A stretch of 64,000 nt of DNA from Arthrobacter sp. MYb214 (GTDB lineage: Bacteria; Actinomycetota; Actinomycetes; Actinomycetales; Micrococcaceae): NCBI RefSeq assembly GCF_002979865.1, contig NZ_PCPZ01000007.1, positions 1 through 64,000 on the forward strand. Reading direction: 5' to 3'. Positions 9,679 to 18,459 of the stretch are shown here, in pieces (positions within the stretch are counted from its first letter, which is position 1; every line of letters starts with the position of its first letter). Under the pieces are notes generated by a model, which made no database searches, was not told where the DNA came from, and worked only from the letters and a program-made list of their open reading frames with translations. A program made the position numbers and the translations under genes.

Positions 9679-10598
9679 GCGGCCACTTCGAGACCCCGCT
9701 CAAGCGCTACCTGCAGCATCTGGCGATCGAGCGCGGGCTGGCCGAGAATACACTGGCTTCCTACCGGAGGGATCTGCTTCGCTACGTTGAAGCGCTGCAG
9801 GCAGCCGGCGTAGCACAACCGCAGCAGATTACCGAGCTGGCCATCAGCGGCTACCTTCAGGATCTATCCCGCGGGGACCAAGAGCATAAGCCGTTGAGCG
9901 CCCGCTCCGTCGCTCGCCATTCGGTAGCCATCCGCCAACTGCACAAGTACTGGGAGCTCGAAGGGATTTGCGCGCCTAACCCAGCCCGCGAGATCCAGCC
10001 TCCGGCTATCGGGCAATCCCTGCCCAAAGCGATCTCCATCGACCTTGTTACCAGGATCCTCGAATCGGTGAGCATCGAAACACCTGCCGGGCTGAGGGAT
10101 CGCGCGATTCTGGAATTCTTGTACTCCACCGGTGCGCGCATTTCCGAAGTCGTTGACCTGGACGTCGATGACCTGCACTTTGCCGACGATGCGGTGGTGC
10201 GCTTGTTCGGCAAGGGATCCAAGGAGCGGGTCGTTCCGGTGGGCGGTTATGCCCAGCGTGCGGTGAGCGATTATCTGGTGCGTTCCCGTCCCGGGCTAGC
10301 CGCCAAGGGCAAGGGAACTCCAGCGTTGTTCCTGAACCAGCGCGGGGGACGGCTTTCCCGCCAATCGGTGTGGCTGTTGCTTTCGAAGGCCGCTGAGCGC
10401 GCCGGGGTTTCCACCGAGGTTTCTCCGCATACGCTGCGCCATTCCTTCGCCACTCATTTGCTGGAGGGCGGCGCGGATGTGCGGGTGGTCCAGGAGCTGC
10501 TGGGACATGCATCGGTCACCACCACGCAGATCTACACCAAGGTCACCGTGGATTCGCTGCGTGAGGCCTACCAGTTGGCCCACCCGAGGGTGAACTAG
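9675..10598 (+). CDS. xerD: site-specific tyrosine recombinase XerD
   Basis: 307 residues. The N-terminal SAM-like core-binding domain (TLASYRRDLLRYVEAL) precedes the catalytic domain. All catalytic residues are visible: Arg in STGARISEVVDL, Lys in GKGSKERVVPV, His and Arg in HTLRHSFATHLL, His in LGHASVTTTQ and the Tyr nucleophile in IYTKV. It resolves chromosome dimers at dif during division. It overlaps the upstream NUDIX gene by 4 bases, and the next NUDIX gene starts within its stop codon. In mycobacteria parA-scpAB follow a few genes later; here they lie 14 kb away. Confidence 0.95.
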   Translation: MSGHFETPLKRYLQHLAIERGLAENTLASYRRDLLRYVEALQAAGVAQPQQITELAISGYLQDLSRGDQEHKPLSARSVARHSVAIRQLHKYWELEGICAPNPAREIQPPAIGQSLPKAISIDLVTRILESVSIETPAGLRDRAILEFLYSTGARISEVVDLDVDDLHFADDAVVRLFGKGSKERVVPVGGYAQRAVSDYLVRSRPGLAAKGKGTPALFLNQRGGRLSRQSVWLLLSKAAERAGVSTEVSPHTLRHSFATHLLEGGADVRVVQELLGHASVTTTQIYTKVTVDSLREAYQLAHPRVN

Positions 10599-11104
10599 TG
10601 GTCGCCGGCCACCAGGTGCGTTCTGCCAAGCAGGTAGCCCTCGTGGCGCTGCTGCAGGAGCGCGAAGGACGGCTGCACGTGTTGCTCGGACGCAAGCGTC
10701 GCGGATTCGGCAAGGGCAATATCGTGTTGCCCGGCGGCAAGATCGAGCAGGGAGAGAGCGCGCGGCAAGCGGCCGTCCGGGAATTCTCCGAGGAAACCGG
10801 ACTGCTTCTCGCTCCGGAGGATCTGGAGCCTGCGGCGCAGGTCATTTTCCGGTTCCCCGCCCAGCCGGCAGCCGACATGGAATGCGCCACCTTCATTGCC
10901 TGGAAGGCATCGGGCCAGCTGCACATCACCGAGGAGCTCGAGCCGCTGTGGGCCGATCCGGCGGCCTTGCCCTTGGGGCAGATGTGGCAGGATTCCCCGT
11001 TGTGGCTGCCGCAACTCGTAGCCGGCGGGAAATTTACCGTCGAGATCGTGCTGGCGCAGGACAACATCTCGGTGCAGAGCATCAGCTTCGAGAACTGGGA
11101 CTAG
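10598..11104 (+). CDS. NUDIX hydrolase, MutT/MTH1-like
   Basis: A 168-residue NUDIX protein whose GTG start shares a base with the xerD TAG stop. The box GGKIEQGESARQAAVREF followed by SEETGL is canonical. The preceding LLGRKRRGFGKGNIVLPGG resembles MTH1-type 8-oxo-dGTP sanitising enzymes, so a role in cleaning oxidised nucleotides is plausible. It is the last gene of the rightward pyrG-xerD run and meets a convergent regulator gene 14 bases further on, with no clear terminator between. Confidence 0.85.
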   Translation: MVAGHQVRSAKQVALVALLQEREGRLHVLLGRKRRGFGKGNIVLPGGKIEQGESARQAAVREFSEETGLLLAPEDLEPAAQVIFRFPAQPAADMECATFIAWKASGQLHITEELEPLWADPAALPLGQMWQDSPLWLPQLVAGGKFTVEIVLAQDNISVQSISFENWD

Positions 11105-11118
11105 CCAGCGAGCTGCAT

Positions 11119-11331
11119 CTAGTCCTGTTCGGTTTCGAAGATCAAGAGGTCGCCGGGCTGGCATTCCAATTCCCGGCAGAGGGCTTCAAGGGTGCTGAAA
11201 CGTACGGCCTTGGCGCGCCCGTTCTTGAGCACCGCGAGGTTGGCCGGGGTAATGCCGATGCGTTCGGCCAACTCGCCGACGGCCATTTTGCGGCGGGCCA
11301 GCATCACGTCTATATCTACGCGGATTCCCAT
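11119..11331 (-). CDS. Xre/Cro-type HTH regulator (YozG-like)
   Basis: 70 residues, nearly all one helix-turn-helix domain: ARRKMAVGELAERIGITPAN, then LAVLKNG, with the recognition helix in the second part. Its ATG overlaps the stop of the upstream membrane-protein gene (TAATG), so the pair is co-translated. Such very short Xre proteins are commonly paired with DUF2975 membrane proteins. The likely target is the palindrome at 11861-11877 ahead of the pair (autoregulation), which is inference. Confidence 0.85.
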   Translation of the reverse strand: MGIRVDIDVMLARRKMAVGELAERIGITPANLAVLKNGRAKAVRFSTLEALCRELECQPGDLLIFETEQD

Positions 11332-11828
11332 TAGATCACGCCGCCCAGTTCGGTACGGAGCGCATCGGCTTGGGCTTCGGTCATCGCCGCTTGTGCGAGC
11401 AACTGCCGCAGTACGAGCACGATGATGCTGATGCCGATCATCAGCACTCCGGCTCCACCAACAAGAAGCACGACTCCGGGTGCAATTTCCGTGCTGGCGG
11501 CGAAGATCGCTCCGAGGGCAAAAGTGGATAGGGCGCCGATCGTGAAGGCAATGATGATCGGCGTTACATAGCCCAGGGAAGCGGGATCGAAAACGGTGCC
11601 GCGTTTAACTCTCGTGGCTAGTTTCCACACGCTGTAGACGCAGGTTTCAATGATGAGCCCGGCGAGAAGCAAGTAGCCGAGGAAGGAGGCTTGAAAGAAC
11701 TTGTCGGTGCCGTTGCTCGGCGACTCGTGGATCAAGATCATCGGGATCATGAACAGCTGCACAAAAAGAGTGCCGGCCAGGATCACGGCCAGAACTACCT
11801 TCAAACCGATAATGCTGAATTTTCCCAT
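11331..11828 (-). CDS. DUF2975 family membrane protein
   Basis: 165 residues with four predicted membrane segments (about residues 8-30, 50-68, 90-112 and 118-142) and a short cytosolic C-terminus. The topology and partner gene match the DUF2975 family, whose molecular function is unknown. The start at ATG 11828 gives the first hydrophobic segment immediately and places the palindromic operator 33-49 bases upstream. It probably senses or transmits a membrane signal to the Xre partner, but nothing in the sequence proves this. Confidence 0.8.
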   Translation of the reverse strand: MGKFSIIGLKVVLAVILAGTLFVQLFMIPMILIHESPSNGTDKFFQASFLGYLLLAGLIIETCVYSVWKLATRVKRGTVFDPASLGYVTPIIIAFTIGALSTFALGAIFAASTEIAPGVVLLVGGAGVLMIGISIIVLVLRQLLAQAAMTEAQADALRTELGGVI

Positions 11829-11839
11829 GGCAATAGACC

Positions 11840-11877
11840 TTATCGTTCTTCGGAATGTATCTATCGTTAAACGATAG
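11840..11877 (-). promoter_or_regulatory. palindromic operator of the DUF2975/Xre pair
   Basis: CTATCGTT-A-AACGATAG (11861-11877) is a perfect 17-bp palindrome, and a third TATCGTT half-site lies at 11841-11847. Read on the minus strand, the palindrome is followed by GATACAT, a possible -10 box. Binding here would therefore block transcription of the pair. Confidence 0.6.
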
Positions 11878-12008
11878 GCCCATTGGCCTGGGACTGCAAC
11901 TTCGGGCAACGACGGCAAGCCGATGCCGTTCCGCAGCTGGCACGGCAATGGCCACGGGCTGGCACGGCTGTGCCATACCCGCGGCCAATACCGGGAGTCG
12001 AAGTGTGT

Positions 12009-13148
12009 CTACAGCGAGCGCTGCTCCACGCCGTTATAAGCCGAAAGCGGGCGGATCAACGCATTGGCTGCGCGCTGCTCGAAGATGTGGCTGGTCCAGC
12101 CGGTGATGCGTGCCGCGATGAAGATCGGGGTGAACATCTCGGTGTCGAAGCCCATCAGATGATAGGTAGGGCCGGCCGGGTAGTCGAGGTTCGGCTTGAT
12201 GGACTTGGCCTCGTCCATGGCTGCCTCCAGGCCGTCGTACAAGCCCAGCATCTCATGGCGGCCGTAGTGCTCGATCATGCGATCCAGCGCGGCCTTCATG
12301 GTTGGCACGCGGGAGTCGCCGTGCTTGTAGACGCGGTGGCCGAAGCCCATGACCTTCTTCTTGGCGGCCAGTGCCTCTTCCATCCACGACTTGGCGCGCT
12401 TGGCTGCATCCTCGCGGGATTCTTCCTTGTCGATGCCGATCTCGTTGAAGGTATGCATGACAGCTTCGTTGGCGCCGCCGTGCAGGGGGCCCTTCAGTGC
12501 GCCGATCGCCCCGGTGACGGCCGAGTGCAGGTCGGAGAGGGTCGAGGTGATCACGCGGGCGGTGAAGGTCGAAGCGTTGAAGGAGTGCTCGGCATAGAGC
12601 ACCATCGATACGCGGAACGCGTCGACAACCTCGGGGGCTGCTTCTTCGCCGAAGGCCATCCACAGGAAGTTCGAGGAGTAATCCAGATCTCCGCGCGGAG
12701 CTACCGCGTCCTGGCCGCGGCGGCGGCGCTGGTCGTAGGCAACCACTGCGGGGAAGGCCGCGAACAGCTCTTTGGCCTTGAGCAGCTCTGCCTCGGGGGA
12801 GGAGTTCTCGGCCTCGGGGTGGTTGGCGCCGATTACCGAGACGGCGGTACGGCCCACATCCATGGGATGGCAGTCAGCTGGAAGCAGGTCGATAGCGGCC
12901 TTCACCCGCGGGTCCAGCGCGCGGTTGGCCCGCTCGAAAGCACTGAACTCGGTCAGTTCGCTTTGCGTTGGCAGCTCGCCGGTCCAGAGCAGCAAGGCGA
13001 CCTCTTCGAAGGACTTGTTCGCGGCCAGGTCCTGGACCGGGTAGCCGCGGTAGAGCAGCGAGTTGGTGTCTGGATTGACCTTGGAGACGGCGGTGTAGTC
13101 AACGACGACGCCTGCTAGGCCCTTCTTGATTTCCTCGGTGGCAGTCAT
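12009..13148 (-). CDS. prpC: 2-methylcitrate synthase (citrate synthase family)
   Basis: A 379-residue enzyme condensing propionyl-CoA (and less well acetyl-CoA) with oxaloacetate. Citrate synthase catalytic residues are seen in PLHGGANEAV (His), GFGHRVYKHGD (His) and MGFDTEMFTP (Asp). The length is that of the short Gram-positive type rather than the 430-residue housekeeping GltA. Together with the prpB and prpD context this points to the methylcitrate cycle. It is the last gene of the leftward gntR-prpD-prpB-prpC series and is separated from prpB by 95 bases holding a strong hairpin. The start has AGGAGC 5-10 bases upstream. Confidence 0.92.
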   Translation of the reverse strand: MTATEEIKKGLAGVVVDYTAVSKVNPDTNSLLYRGYPVQDLAANKSFEEVALLLWTGELPTQSELTEFSAFERANRALDPRVKAAIDLLPADCHPMDVGRTAVSVIGANHPEAENSSPEAELLKAKELFAAFPAVVAYDQRRRRGQDAVAPRGDLDYSSNFLWMAFGEEAAPEVVDAFRVSMVLYAEHSFNASTFTARVITSTLSDLHSAVTGAIGALKGPLHGGANEAVMHTFNEIGIDKEESREDAAKRAKSWMEEALAAKKKVMGFGHRVYKHGDSRVPTMKAALDRMIEHYGRHEMLGLYDGLEAAMDEAKSIKPNLDYPAGPTYHLMGFDTEMFTPIFIAARITGWTSHIFEQRAANALIRPLSAYNGVEQRSL

Positions 13149-13191
13149 TCTTGCTCCTCTTCATTGCCGGAGAATAATAATGCTTTGGGTC

Positions 13192-13219
13192 GCGCCGGCC
13201 GGCGGGTGCCGGCCGGCGC
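13192..13219 (-). other. GC-rich hairpin between prpB and prpC
   Basis: A perfect 12-bp stem (GCGCCGGCCGGC and its complement) with a GGGT loop and no T tract. Being inside an operon and untailed, it more likely protects or processes the prpDB mRNA than terminates it. Confidence 0.6.
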
Positions 13220-13243
13220 AGGGGGTAGTAGGTGCTTGCGAGC

Positions 13244-14173
13244 CTAGAGGTTCGCGCTGTTGGAATCAATGTCCAGGGTTGGGATCTGGAAGTTGAAGAT
13301 TCCGGTGTCGAAGCGGTTGTAGGCCTCGTAGTCCACGAGCTCGTACAAACGTGACCTGGTCAACATGCTATCCACTTCACGGGCCTGGGTGCCATCCTCG
13401 CTGATGGCATCCAGTACGCGTTCAGCCGCGCCCATGGCGCTACGCAGCAAGGTGACCGGATAGATGATCAGCGCGACGCCTGCATCGGCCAGTTCCTGGC
13501 GGTTGAACAGCTCGGACTTGCCGAACTCGGTCATGTTCGCCAGTACCGGCACGTCGACCGCATTGCATACTGCCTCGAATTCGGCGACGTTCTTCATCGC
13601 CTCCGGGAAGATCGCGTCGGCACCAGCATCGACCATCGCCTTGGCGCGGTCGATCGCCGCATCCAGGCCATCGACCGCACGGATATCGGTGCGGGCCATG
13701 ATCAGGAAGTTCTCATCGATGCGTGCATCAGCGGCAGCGGCGATGCGCTTGAGCATGGTCTCGGTGTCCACCACATTCTTGCCATCCAGGTGCCCGCAGC
13801 GCTTCGGGTTGAACTGGTCCTCGATGTGGCAGCCGGCCAGGCCGGCGTATTCGAGTTCCTGGATGGTGCGGGCCACGTTCATCGGCTCGCCGAATCCGGT
13901 GTCGGCATCCACGATCGCCGGCAGGTCCGACATGCGCGCGATCTGCCCGGCGCGGGTTGCTACCTCGGTCAGCGAAGTCAGGCCGATATCCGGCAGGCCC
14001 AGGTCGTTGGCCAGGACCGCGCCGGAGATGTAGATTCCGTCGAACTGCTTCTCGCTGATCAGCTTGGCCGAGAGCGGGTTGAAGGCTCCGGGGAACTGGC
14101 GGGCAGCGCCCGGGGTGAGCATCTCGCGCAGCGCAAGGCGCTTTTCTGCGGGGGTCCTGGTCGAGTACAGCAT
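13244..14173 (-). CDS. prpB: 2-methylisocitrate lyase
   Basis: 309 residues of the isocitrate lyase/PEP mutase superfamily. It cleaves 2-methylisocitrate to pyruvate and succinate. IVDADTGFGEP binds metal, and FNPKRCGHLDGK carries the catalytic KRCGH loop that closes over the active site. The protein is much shorter than true isocitrate lyase, as PrpB should be. It starts 1 base after the prpD stop, so it is tightly coupled to prpD. Confidence 0.95.
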   Translation of the reverse strand: MLYSTRTPAEKRLALREMLTPGAARQFPGAFNPLSAKLISEKQFDGIYISGAVLANDLGLPDIGLTSLTEVATRAGQIARMSDLPAIVDADTGFGEPMNVARTIQELEYAGLAGCHIEDQFNPKRCGHLDGKNVVDTETMLKRIAAAADARIDENFLIMARTDIRAVDGLDAAIDRAKAMVDAGADAIFPEAMKNVAEFEAVCNAVDVPVLANMTEFGKSELFNRQELADAGVALIIYPVTLLRSAMGAAERVLDAISEDGTQAREVDSMLTRSRLYELVDYEAYNRFDTGIFNFQIPTLDIDSNSANL

Positions 14174-14174
14174 G

Positions 14175-15692
14175 CTAGAACAGGCCCTTCGGTGCGGCCG
14201 CGGCGTCGATGACGCCCGCTGCGGCGGCGATGTTCAGCTGGTCCAATTCGCCGGCGGCCAGGTTTTCCAGGTTCTGGGCGGCCGCGATGAAGCGGTCGAT
14301 CTCGGCGTCGTCCACCAGGCCGGTGGCCAGGGTGCGGAACTTGTTGATGTACTGCTCGCGGGCGAAGGGACGGGCGCCCAGCGGGTGCGCGTCCGCAACG
14401 GCGATTTCGTCGGTGATCACGGTGCCATCGTTCAAGGTGATTTCCACCGAGCCGCCGAAAGCCTTCTCGGCGATATCCAGCGAGTGGTAGCGGCGGGTCC
14501 ATTCGGCATCTTCTTCGGTGGCCACCTTGTTCCACAGCTCCACGGTGTCGGCGCGGCCGGCACGCTCTGGCGAGTAGGAATCCACGTGGTGCCATGCGCC
14601 ATCCTGCAGGGCGACGGTGAAGATGTACGGGATCGAGTGATCCAGGGTCTCGCGCGATGCGGTTGGATCGTACTTCTGCGGGTCGTTGGCTCCGGAGCCG
14701 ATGACGTAGTGCGTGTGGTGGCTGGTCTTGATCAGCACCGACTTGACGTTCTGCGGGTCGGTGGCCTCCGGGTGCTCGCCATGCAGCTTGCGGGCCAGGT
14801 CGATCCAGGCCTGCGCCTGGTACTCGGCCGAGTGCTCCTTGGTGTAGGTGTCCAGGATGGCGCGCTTGGCTTCGCCAGCCTCCGGCAGTGGCACCTCGTA
14901 AGCGGCATCCTTGCCGTCAAGCATCCAGGCGATCACGCCGTCTTCGCCTTCGTAGATTGGCACTGGGGAGGTCTGGCCGCGCATCGCGCGGTCGGCAGCC
15001 TCGACGGCCATCTTGCCGGCGAAGGCCGGGGCGTGGGCCTTCCAGGTGGAGATTTCACCCTTGCGCGACTGGCGGGTGGCCGTGGTGGTGTGCAGGCCCT
15101 GGCCAACGGCCTGGAAGATGGTCTCGACATCCAGCCCCAGCAGGGTGCCGATGCCGGCAGCGGCCGATGGGCCCAGGTGCGCTACGTGGTCGATCTTGTG
15201 CTTGTGCAGGCAGATGGCCTTGACCAAGTCCACCTGGATCTCGTAGCCCGTGGCGATGCCGCGGATCAGGTCCTTGCCCGAAGCTCCGGTGTGCTGGGCA
15301 ACCGCCAGGATCGGCGGGATGTTATCGCCCGGGTGGGAGTACTCGGCAGCCAGGAAGGTGTCGTGGTAATCCAATTCGCGCACGGCCACCCCGTTGGCCC
15401 ACGCGGCCCATTCCGGGGAAACCTTCTCGGAAATGCCGAAGACGCTGGCGCCCGCACCGCCGGTGGATGGCGCGTGCGACAGTGCCTGGGCGCGGGCGGC
15501 AACGATCGGGCCGCGGTTCAGCGAAGCGATCGCGACCGAAGCATTGTCGATGATGCGGTTAATGATCATGCCGGCCACTTCTGCGGTGACCTCTACCGGA
15601 TCGGCAGCAACCGTGGCGATCTTATGTGCCAGCTGGTCTTCGCGAGCCAGGTTTTCCTCTGAGCGGTATACGCGTACGGGGTGGTTGATCAT
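14175..15692 (-). CDS. prpD: 2-methylcitrate dehydratase
   Basis: A 505-residue MmgE/PrpD family protein that dehydrates 2-methylcitrate to methylaconitate (and may hydrate it). Conserved stretches include [20 protein letters not shown] near residue 105 and [15 protein letters not shown]. No iron-sulphur cluster cysteines are present, as expected for PrpD rather than AcnD. No acnB-type partner is in the locus, so hydration of methylaconitate would fall to PrpD or to a housekeeping aconitase elsewhere. Its ATG overlaps the gntR stop by 4 bases. Confidence 0.94.
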   Translation of the reverse strand: MINHPVRVYRSEENLAREDQLAHKIATVAADPVEVTAEVAGMIINRIIDNASVAIASLNRGPIVAARAQALSHAPSTGGAGASVFGISEKVSPEWAAWANGVAVRELDYHDTFLAAEYSHPGDNIPPILAVAQHTGASGKDLIRGIATGYEIQVDLVKAICLHKHKIDHVAHLGPSAAAGIGTLLGLDVETIFQAVGQGLHTTTATRQSRKGEISTWKAHAPAFAGKMAVEAADRAMRGQTSPVPIYEGEDGVIAWMLDGKDAAYEVPLPEAGEAKRAILDTYTKEHSAEYQAQAWIDLARKLHGEHPEATDPQNVKSVLIKTSHHTHYVIGSGANDPQKYDPTASRETLDHSIPYIFTVALQDGAWHHVDSYSPERAGRADTVELWNKVATEEDAEWTRRYHSLDIAEKAFGGSVEITLNDGTVITDEIAVADAHPLGARPFAREQYINKFRTLATGLVDDAEIDRFIAAAQNLENLAAGELDQLNIAAAAGVIDAAAAPKGLF

Positions 15693-16342
15693 GGTAACTG
15701 CCTTTCTGATCCGGCCGCATGGGCCATGATGTGGGTGAAGGATTCGTGCAGGTGAACTGTGGTGGCCGCGGCCGCGACCTCTGGGTTTCCGCTGGCGATT
15801 GCCCTGGCGATGGCCGCGTGCTCGGAAGCGGAAGCCTTGAGCCTTTCGGGATTGTCCTTGGCCATGCGCCGCACCCGTTGCAGGTTCACCCGCAATGTGC
15901 GCAGGGCGTTGGACAGGTAATTATTGCCAGCTGCTTCGTCGATGGACTCGTCCAGCAGCTGCACCAGCTGGTAGTAGGACTCCCGCGATCCGGGAAGCTC
16001 CACTTCCGTGAGAGCTGCTTCGAAGCGGCTGGCCAGCTGCGTGAAGGCCGATCGCTGCGCGGACTTGGCAGCTTCGCGTGCGCTGGCGCATTCCAATGCC
16101 ACGCGCAATACGAACAGGTCTTCTACATGGTCTTCGCTGACCTCGGAGACGACAGCGCCGCGTCCGCGATGCTGAACCGCCAAGCCGTCGGCGACCAGCC
16201 GGCCCAAGGCCTCGCGCACCGGAGTGCGGGAAACGCCCAGGCGTTCTGACTGTTCCACTTCGGCCAGGACGGTCCCTGGAGCCAGCCGCCATTCGACAAT
16301 GTCGGCGCGGAGGCTCTCGTAAACCTTGTCGCTTGCTCTCAT
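15689..16342 (-). CDS. GntR-family (FadR/FCD subgroup) regulator of the prp genes
   Basis: 217 residues. A winged helix covers residues 1-70 ([31 protein letters not shown]), and an all-helical FCD effector domain follows, with metal-binding type His and Asp positions near [13 protein letters not shown]. It heads the prpDBC operon and overlaps prpD by 4 bases. The operator TGTATACA lies 9 bases before its start codon and contains its own TATACA -10 box, so it is probably autoregulated and near-leaderless. The effector may be 2-methylcitrate or propionyl-CoA; this is not shown. Confidence 0.9.
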   Translation of the reverse strand: MRASDKVYESLRADIVEWRLAPGTVLAEVEQSERLGVSRTPVREALGRLVADGLAVQHRGRGAVVSEVSEDHVEDLFVLRVALECASAREAAKSAQRSAFTQLASRFEAALTEVELPGSRESYYQLVQLLDESIDEAAGNNYLSNALRTLRVNLQRVRRMAKDNPERLKASASEHAAIARAIASGNPEVAAAATTVHLHESFTHIMAHAAGSERQLP

Positions 16343-16350
16343 GGCTCCAG

Positions 16351-16358
16351 TGTATACA
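16351..16358. promoter_or_regulatory. TGTATACA box 1 (gntR-prpDBC promoter)
   Basis: A perfect 8-bp palindrome of the kind bound by FadR-type GntR proteins. On the minus strand it contains TATACA, 8 bases before the gntR ATG, so bound protein would cover the -10 region. Confidence 0.65.
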
Positions 16359-16413
16359 TGAAACCCGAAAATGTGTGAGTTGCGCCAAATTCTTTTGGTA
16401 TTTTTTCGAAATC

Positions 16414-16421
16414 TGTATACA
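16414..16421. promoter_or_regulatory. TGTATACA box 2 (prpE promoter)
   Basis: An identical palindrome 63 bp from box 1. On the plus strand it contains TATACA with T-rich sequence 17-18 bases upstream, fitting the prpE promoter. The 63-bp spacing is six helical turns, so the two sites face the same side of the DNA. Confidence 0.65.
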
Positions 16422-16529
16422 AAGTGGTTGCGGTGATGTGATCGTACTCATACAGTTAACGCCAAGAGGACGACCTCAACCACCACACAGGTGCCGGATG
16501 ATGATGCCCGGAGCCAGGAGGAGAGAACC

Positions 16530-18446
16530 ATGGTGCAGGAATACCGCCAGGCCTATGACCAAGCCACCAATGACCCCGCCGCATTCTGGCTGCAAGCTGC
16601 CCGGGATATCCACTGGGACAAGGCGCCGCGGATTGCGCTGGATGATTCGCGCAAGCCGCTGTATGGCTGGTTCCCGGATGGCATGCTGAACCTTTCGGCC
16701 AATGCGCTGGACCGCCACGTCGAAGCCGGACGCGGCGAGAGCACCGCCTTGGTCTACGATTCGGCAATGCTGGGCACCGCCACCACCTACTCGTACTCCG
16801 AACTGCTGCGCGAAGTGGAAATCTTCGCCGGCGTGCTGGCTGGACGCGGCGTGAAGGCCGGTGACCGCGTGCTGGTCTACCTGCCGATGATCCCGCAGGC
16901 GGCCATCGCGATGCTTGCTTGCGCACGCCTGGGTGCAATCCACTCGGTGGTCTTCGGCGGCTTCGCGCCCAAGGAACTGGCGGCCCGCATCACCGACTGC
17001 GCCCCGGTCGCGATCATTACCGCCTCCGGCGGCATCGAGCCAAGCCGCCGCATCGAATACCTGCCGGCAGTGGCCGAAGCGCTGGGCCTGGCCGAGCCTG
17101 CGGTCAGGGACGTGATCGTTGCCCACCGCGATGGCTTCGAGCACGGCCTGGACGAATACCAGGCAAAGCCGGTCAACGGCCAGCAGATCAATTGGCTGGA
17201 CTGGGAAGAGCAGGCGAAGACCGCCTCGCAGGCCGGGCCGGTCTCCGTGCCATCCACCCACCCGCTCTACGTGCTCTACACCTCGGGAACCACCGGTGCC
17301 CCCAAGGGCGTGGTGCGCGACACCGGCGGCTACGCCACGGCCCTGCAGTACTCCATGAACGCGGTCTACGACGTGCATCCGGGAGACACCATGTTTACCG
17401 CCTCCGACGTGGGCTGGGTGGTCGGACACTCCTACATCGTCTATGCGCCGCTGATCGCCGGGGCCACCACGGTGCTCTACGAGGGCAAGCCCATCGGCAC
17501 TCCGGATGCCGGCGCGTTCGGCCGGATCATCGAGGACCACAAGGTCACCACGATGTTCACCGCGCCGACTGCGCTGCGCGCGGTGCGCAAGGCCGACCCG
17601 GAAGGCGCGATGATCGCCAGCCACGATCTGTCATCGCTGCGTGCGCTGTTCGTCGCCGGCGAGCGGCTGGATCCGGATACCTACCACTTCGCCTCGAAGC
17701 TGCTGGGCATCCCCGTGGTGGATAACTGGTGGCAGACCGAAACCGGCTGGCCGATCGCGTCCAACCCGCTGGGCCTGGAAGAGCTGTCTGCCAAGGCCGG
17801 TTCGCCCACCACCCCGGTACCGGGGTTCGACGTGCAGATCCGCGATGCGCTGGGCGAGCAGCTCGGCGCGAACCAGGAAGGCAACATCGTAGTCCGGCTG
17901 CCCTTGCCGCCCGGCGCCTTGACCACCCTGTGGGGCAACGACCAGCGCTTCATCGACACCTACCTTTCGCAGATCCAGGGGTGCTACCTCACCGGCGATT
18001 CCGGCTTCCTGGACGACGACGGCTACCTGTTCGTCATGGGGCGAACCGATGACGTGATCAACGTGTCCGGGCACCGCCTGTCCACCGGTGCCATGGAGCA
18101 GGTGCTGGCCAGCCATCCCGCCGTGGCCGAATGCGCGGTGATCGGCCTGGCCGACGCGCTCAAGGGCCAGCGGGCCAGCGGCTATGTGGTGCTCAAGTCC
18201 GGCGTGCAGATCCAGGAGGAAACGCTGAAGAAGGAAATCGTCGCGCTGGTGCGCCAGCACATCGGTGCGGTGGCCGACTTCCGCGAAGTCACCGTCGTGG
18301 CGGCGCTGCCCAAAACCCGTTCGGGCAAGATCCTGCGCAAGACCATGCGGCAGATTGCCGATGGCAAGGAATACTCGGTCCCGTCGACCATCGAGGACAC
18401 CGCGGTGCTCGACGAGCTGGTGCCGCTGCTGCGTCCCGAAGCCTAG
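16530..18446 (+). CDS. prpE: propionyl-CoA synthetase (acyl-CoA synthetase)
   Basis: A 638-residue ANL-superfamily adenylating enzyme. It activates propionate (or acetate) to the CoA ester with ATP. The P-loop YTSGTTGAPKGVVRDTGG is followed by DNWWQTETGWP, the GD and R hinge (LTGDSGFLDDDGYLFVMGR) and the C-terminal KTRSGKILRK lysine that protein acetylases modify. GVVRDTGG is characteristic of PrpE rather than Acs. The start at 16530 is fixed by AGGAGGAGAG just upstream. It is divergent from gntR-prpDBC and shares the control region with its two TGTATACA boxes. Together they form a complete route from propionate to pyruvate plus succinate. Confidence 0.9.
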   Translation: MVQEYRQAYDQATNDPAAFWLQAARDIHWDKAPRIALDDSRKPLYGWFPDGMLNLSANALDRHVEAGRGESTALVYDSAMLGTATTYSYSELLREVEIFAGVLAGRGVKAGDRVLVYLPMIPQAAIAMLACARLGAIHSVVFGGFAPKELAARITDCAPVAIITASGGIEPSRRIEYLPAVAEALGLAEPAVRDVIVAHRDGFEHGLDEYQAKPVNGQQINWLDWEEQAKTASQAGPVSVPSTHPLYVLYTSGTTGAPKGVVRDTGGYATALQYSMNAVYDVHPGDTMFTASDVGWVVGHSYIVYAPLIAGATTVLYEGKPIGTPDAGAFGRIIEDHKVTTMFTAPTALRAVRKADPEGAMIASHDLSSLRALFVAGERLDPDTYHFASKLLGIPVVDNWWQTETGWPIASNPLGLEELSAKAGSPTTPVPGFDVQIRDALGEQLGANQEGNIVVRLPLPPGALTTLWGNDQRFIDTYLSQIQGCYLTGDSGFLDDDGYLFVMGRTDDVINVSGHRLSTGAMEQVLASHPAVAECAVIGLADALKGQRASGYVVLKSGVQIQEETLKKEIVALVRQHIGAVADFREVTVVAALPKTRSGKILRKTMRQIADGKEYSVPSTIEDTAVLDELVPLLRPEA

Positions 18447-18459
18447 GGGAAACCAGAGC

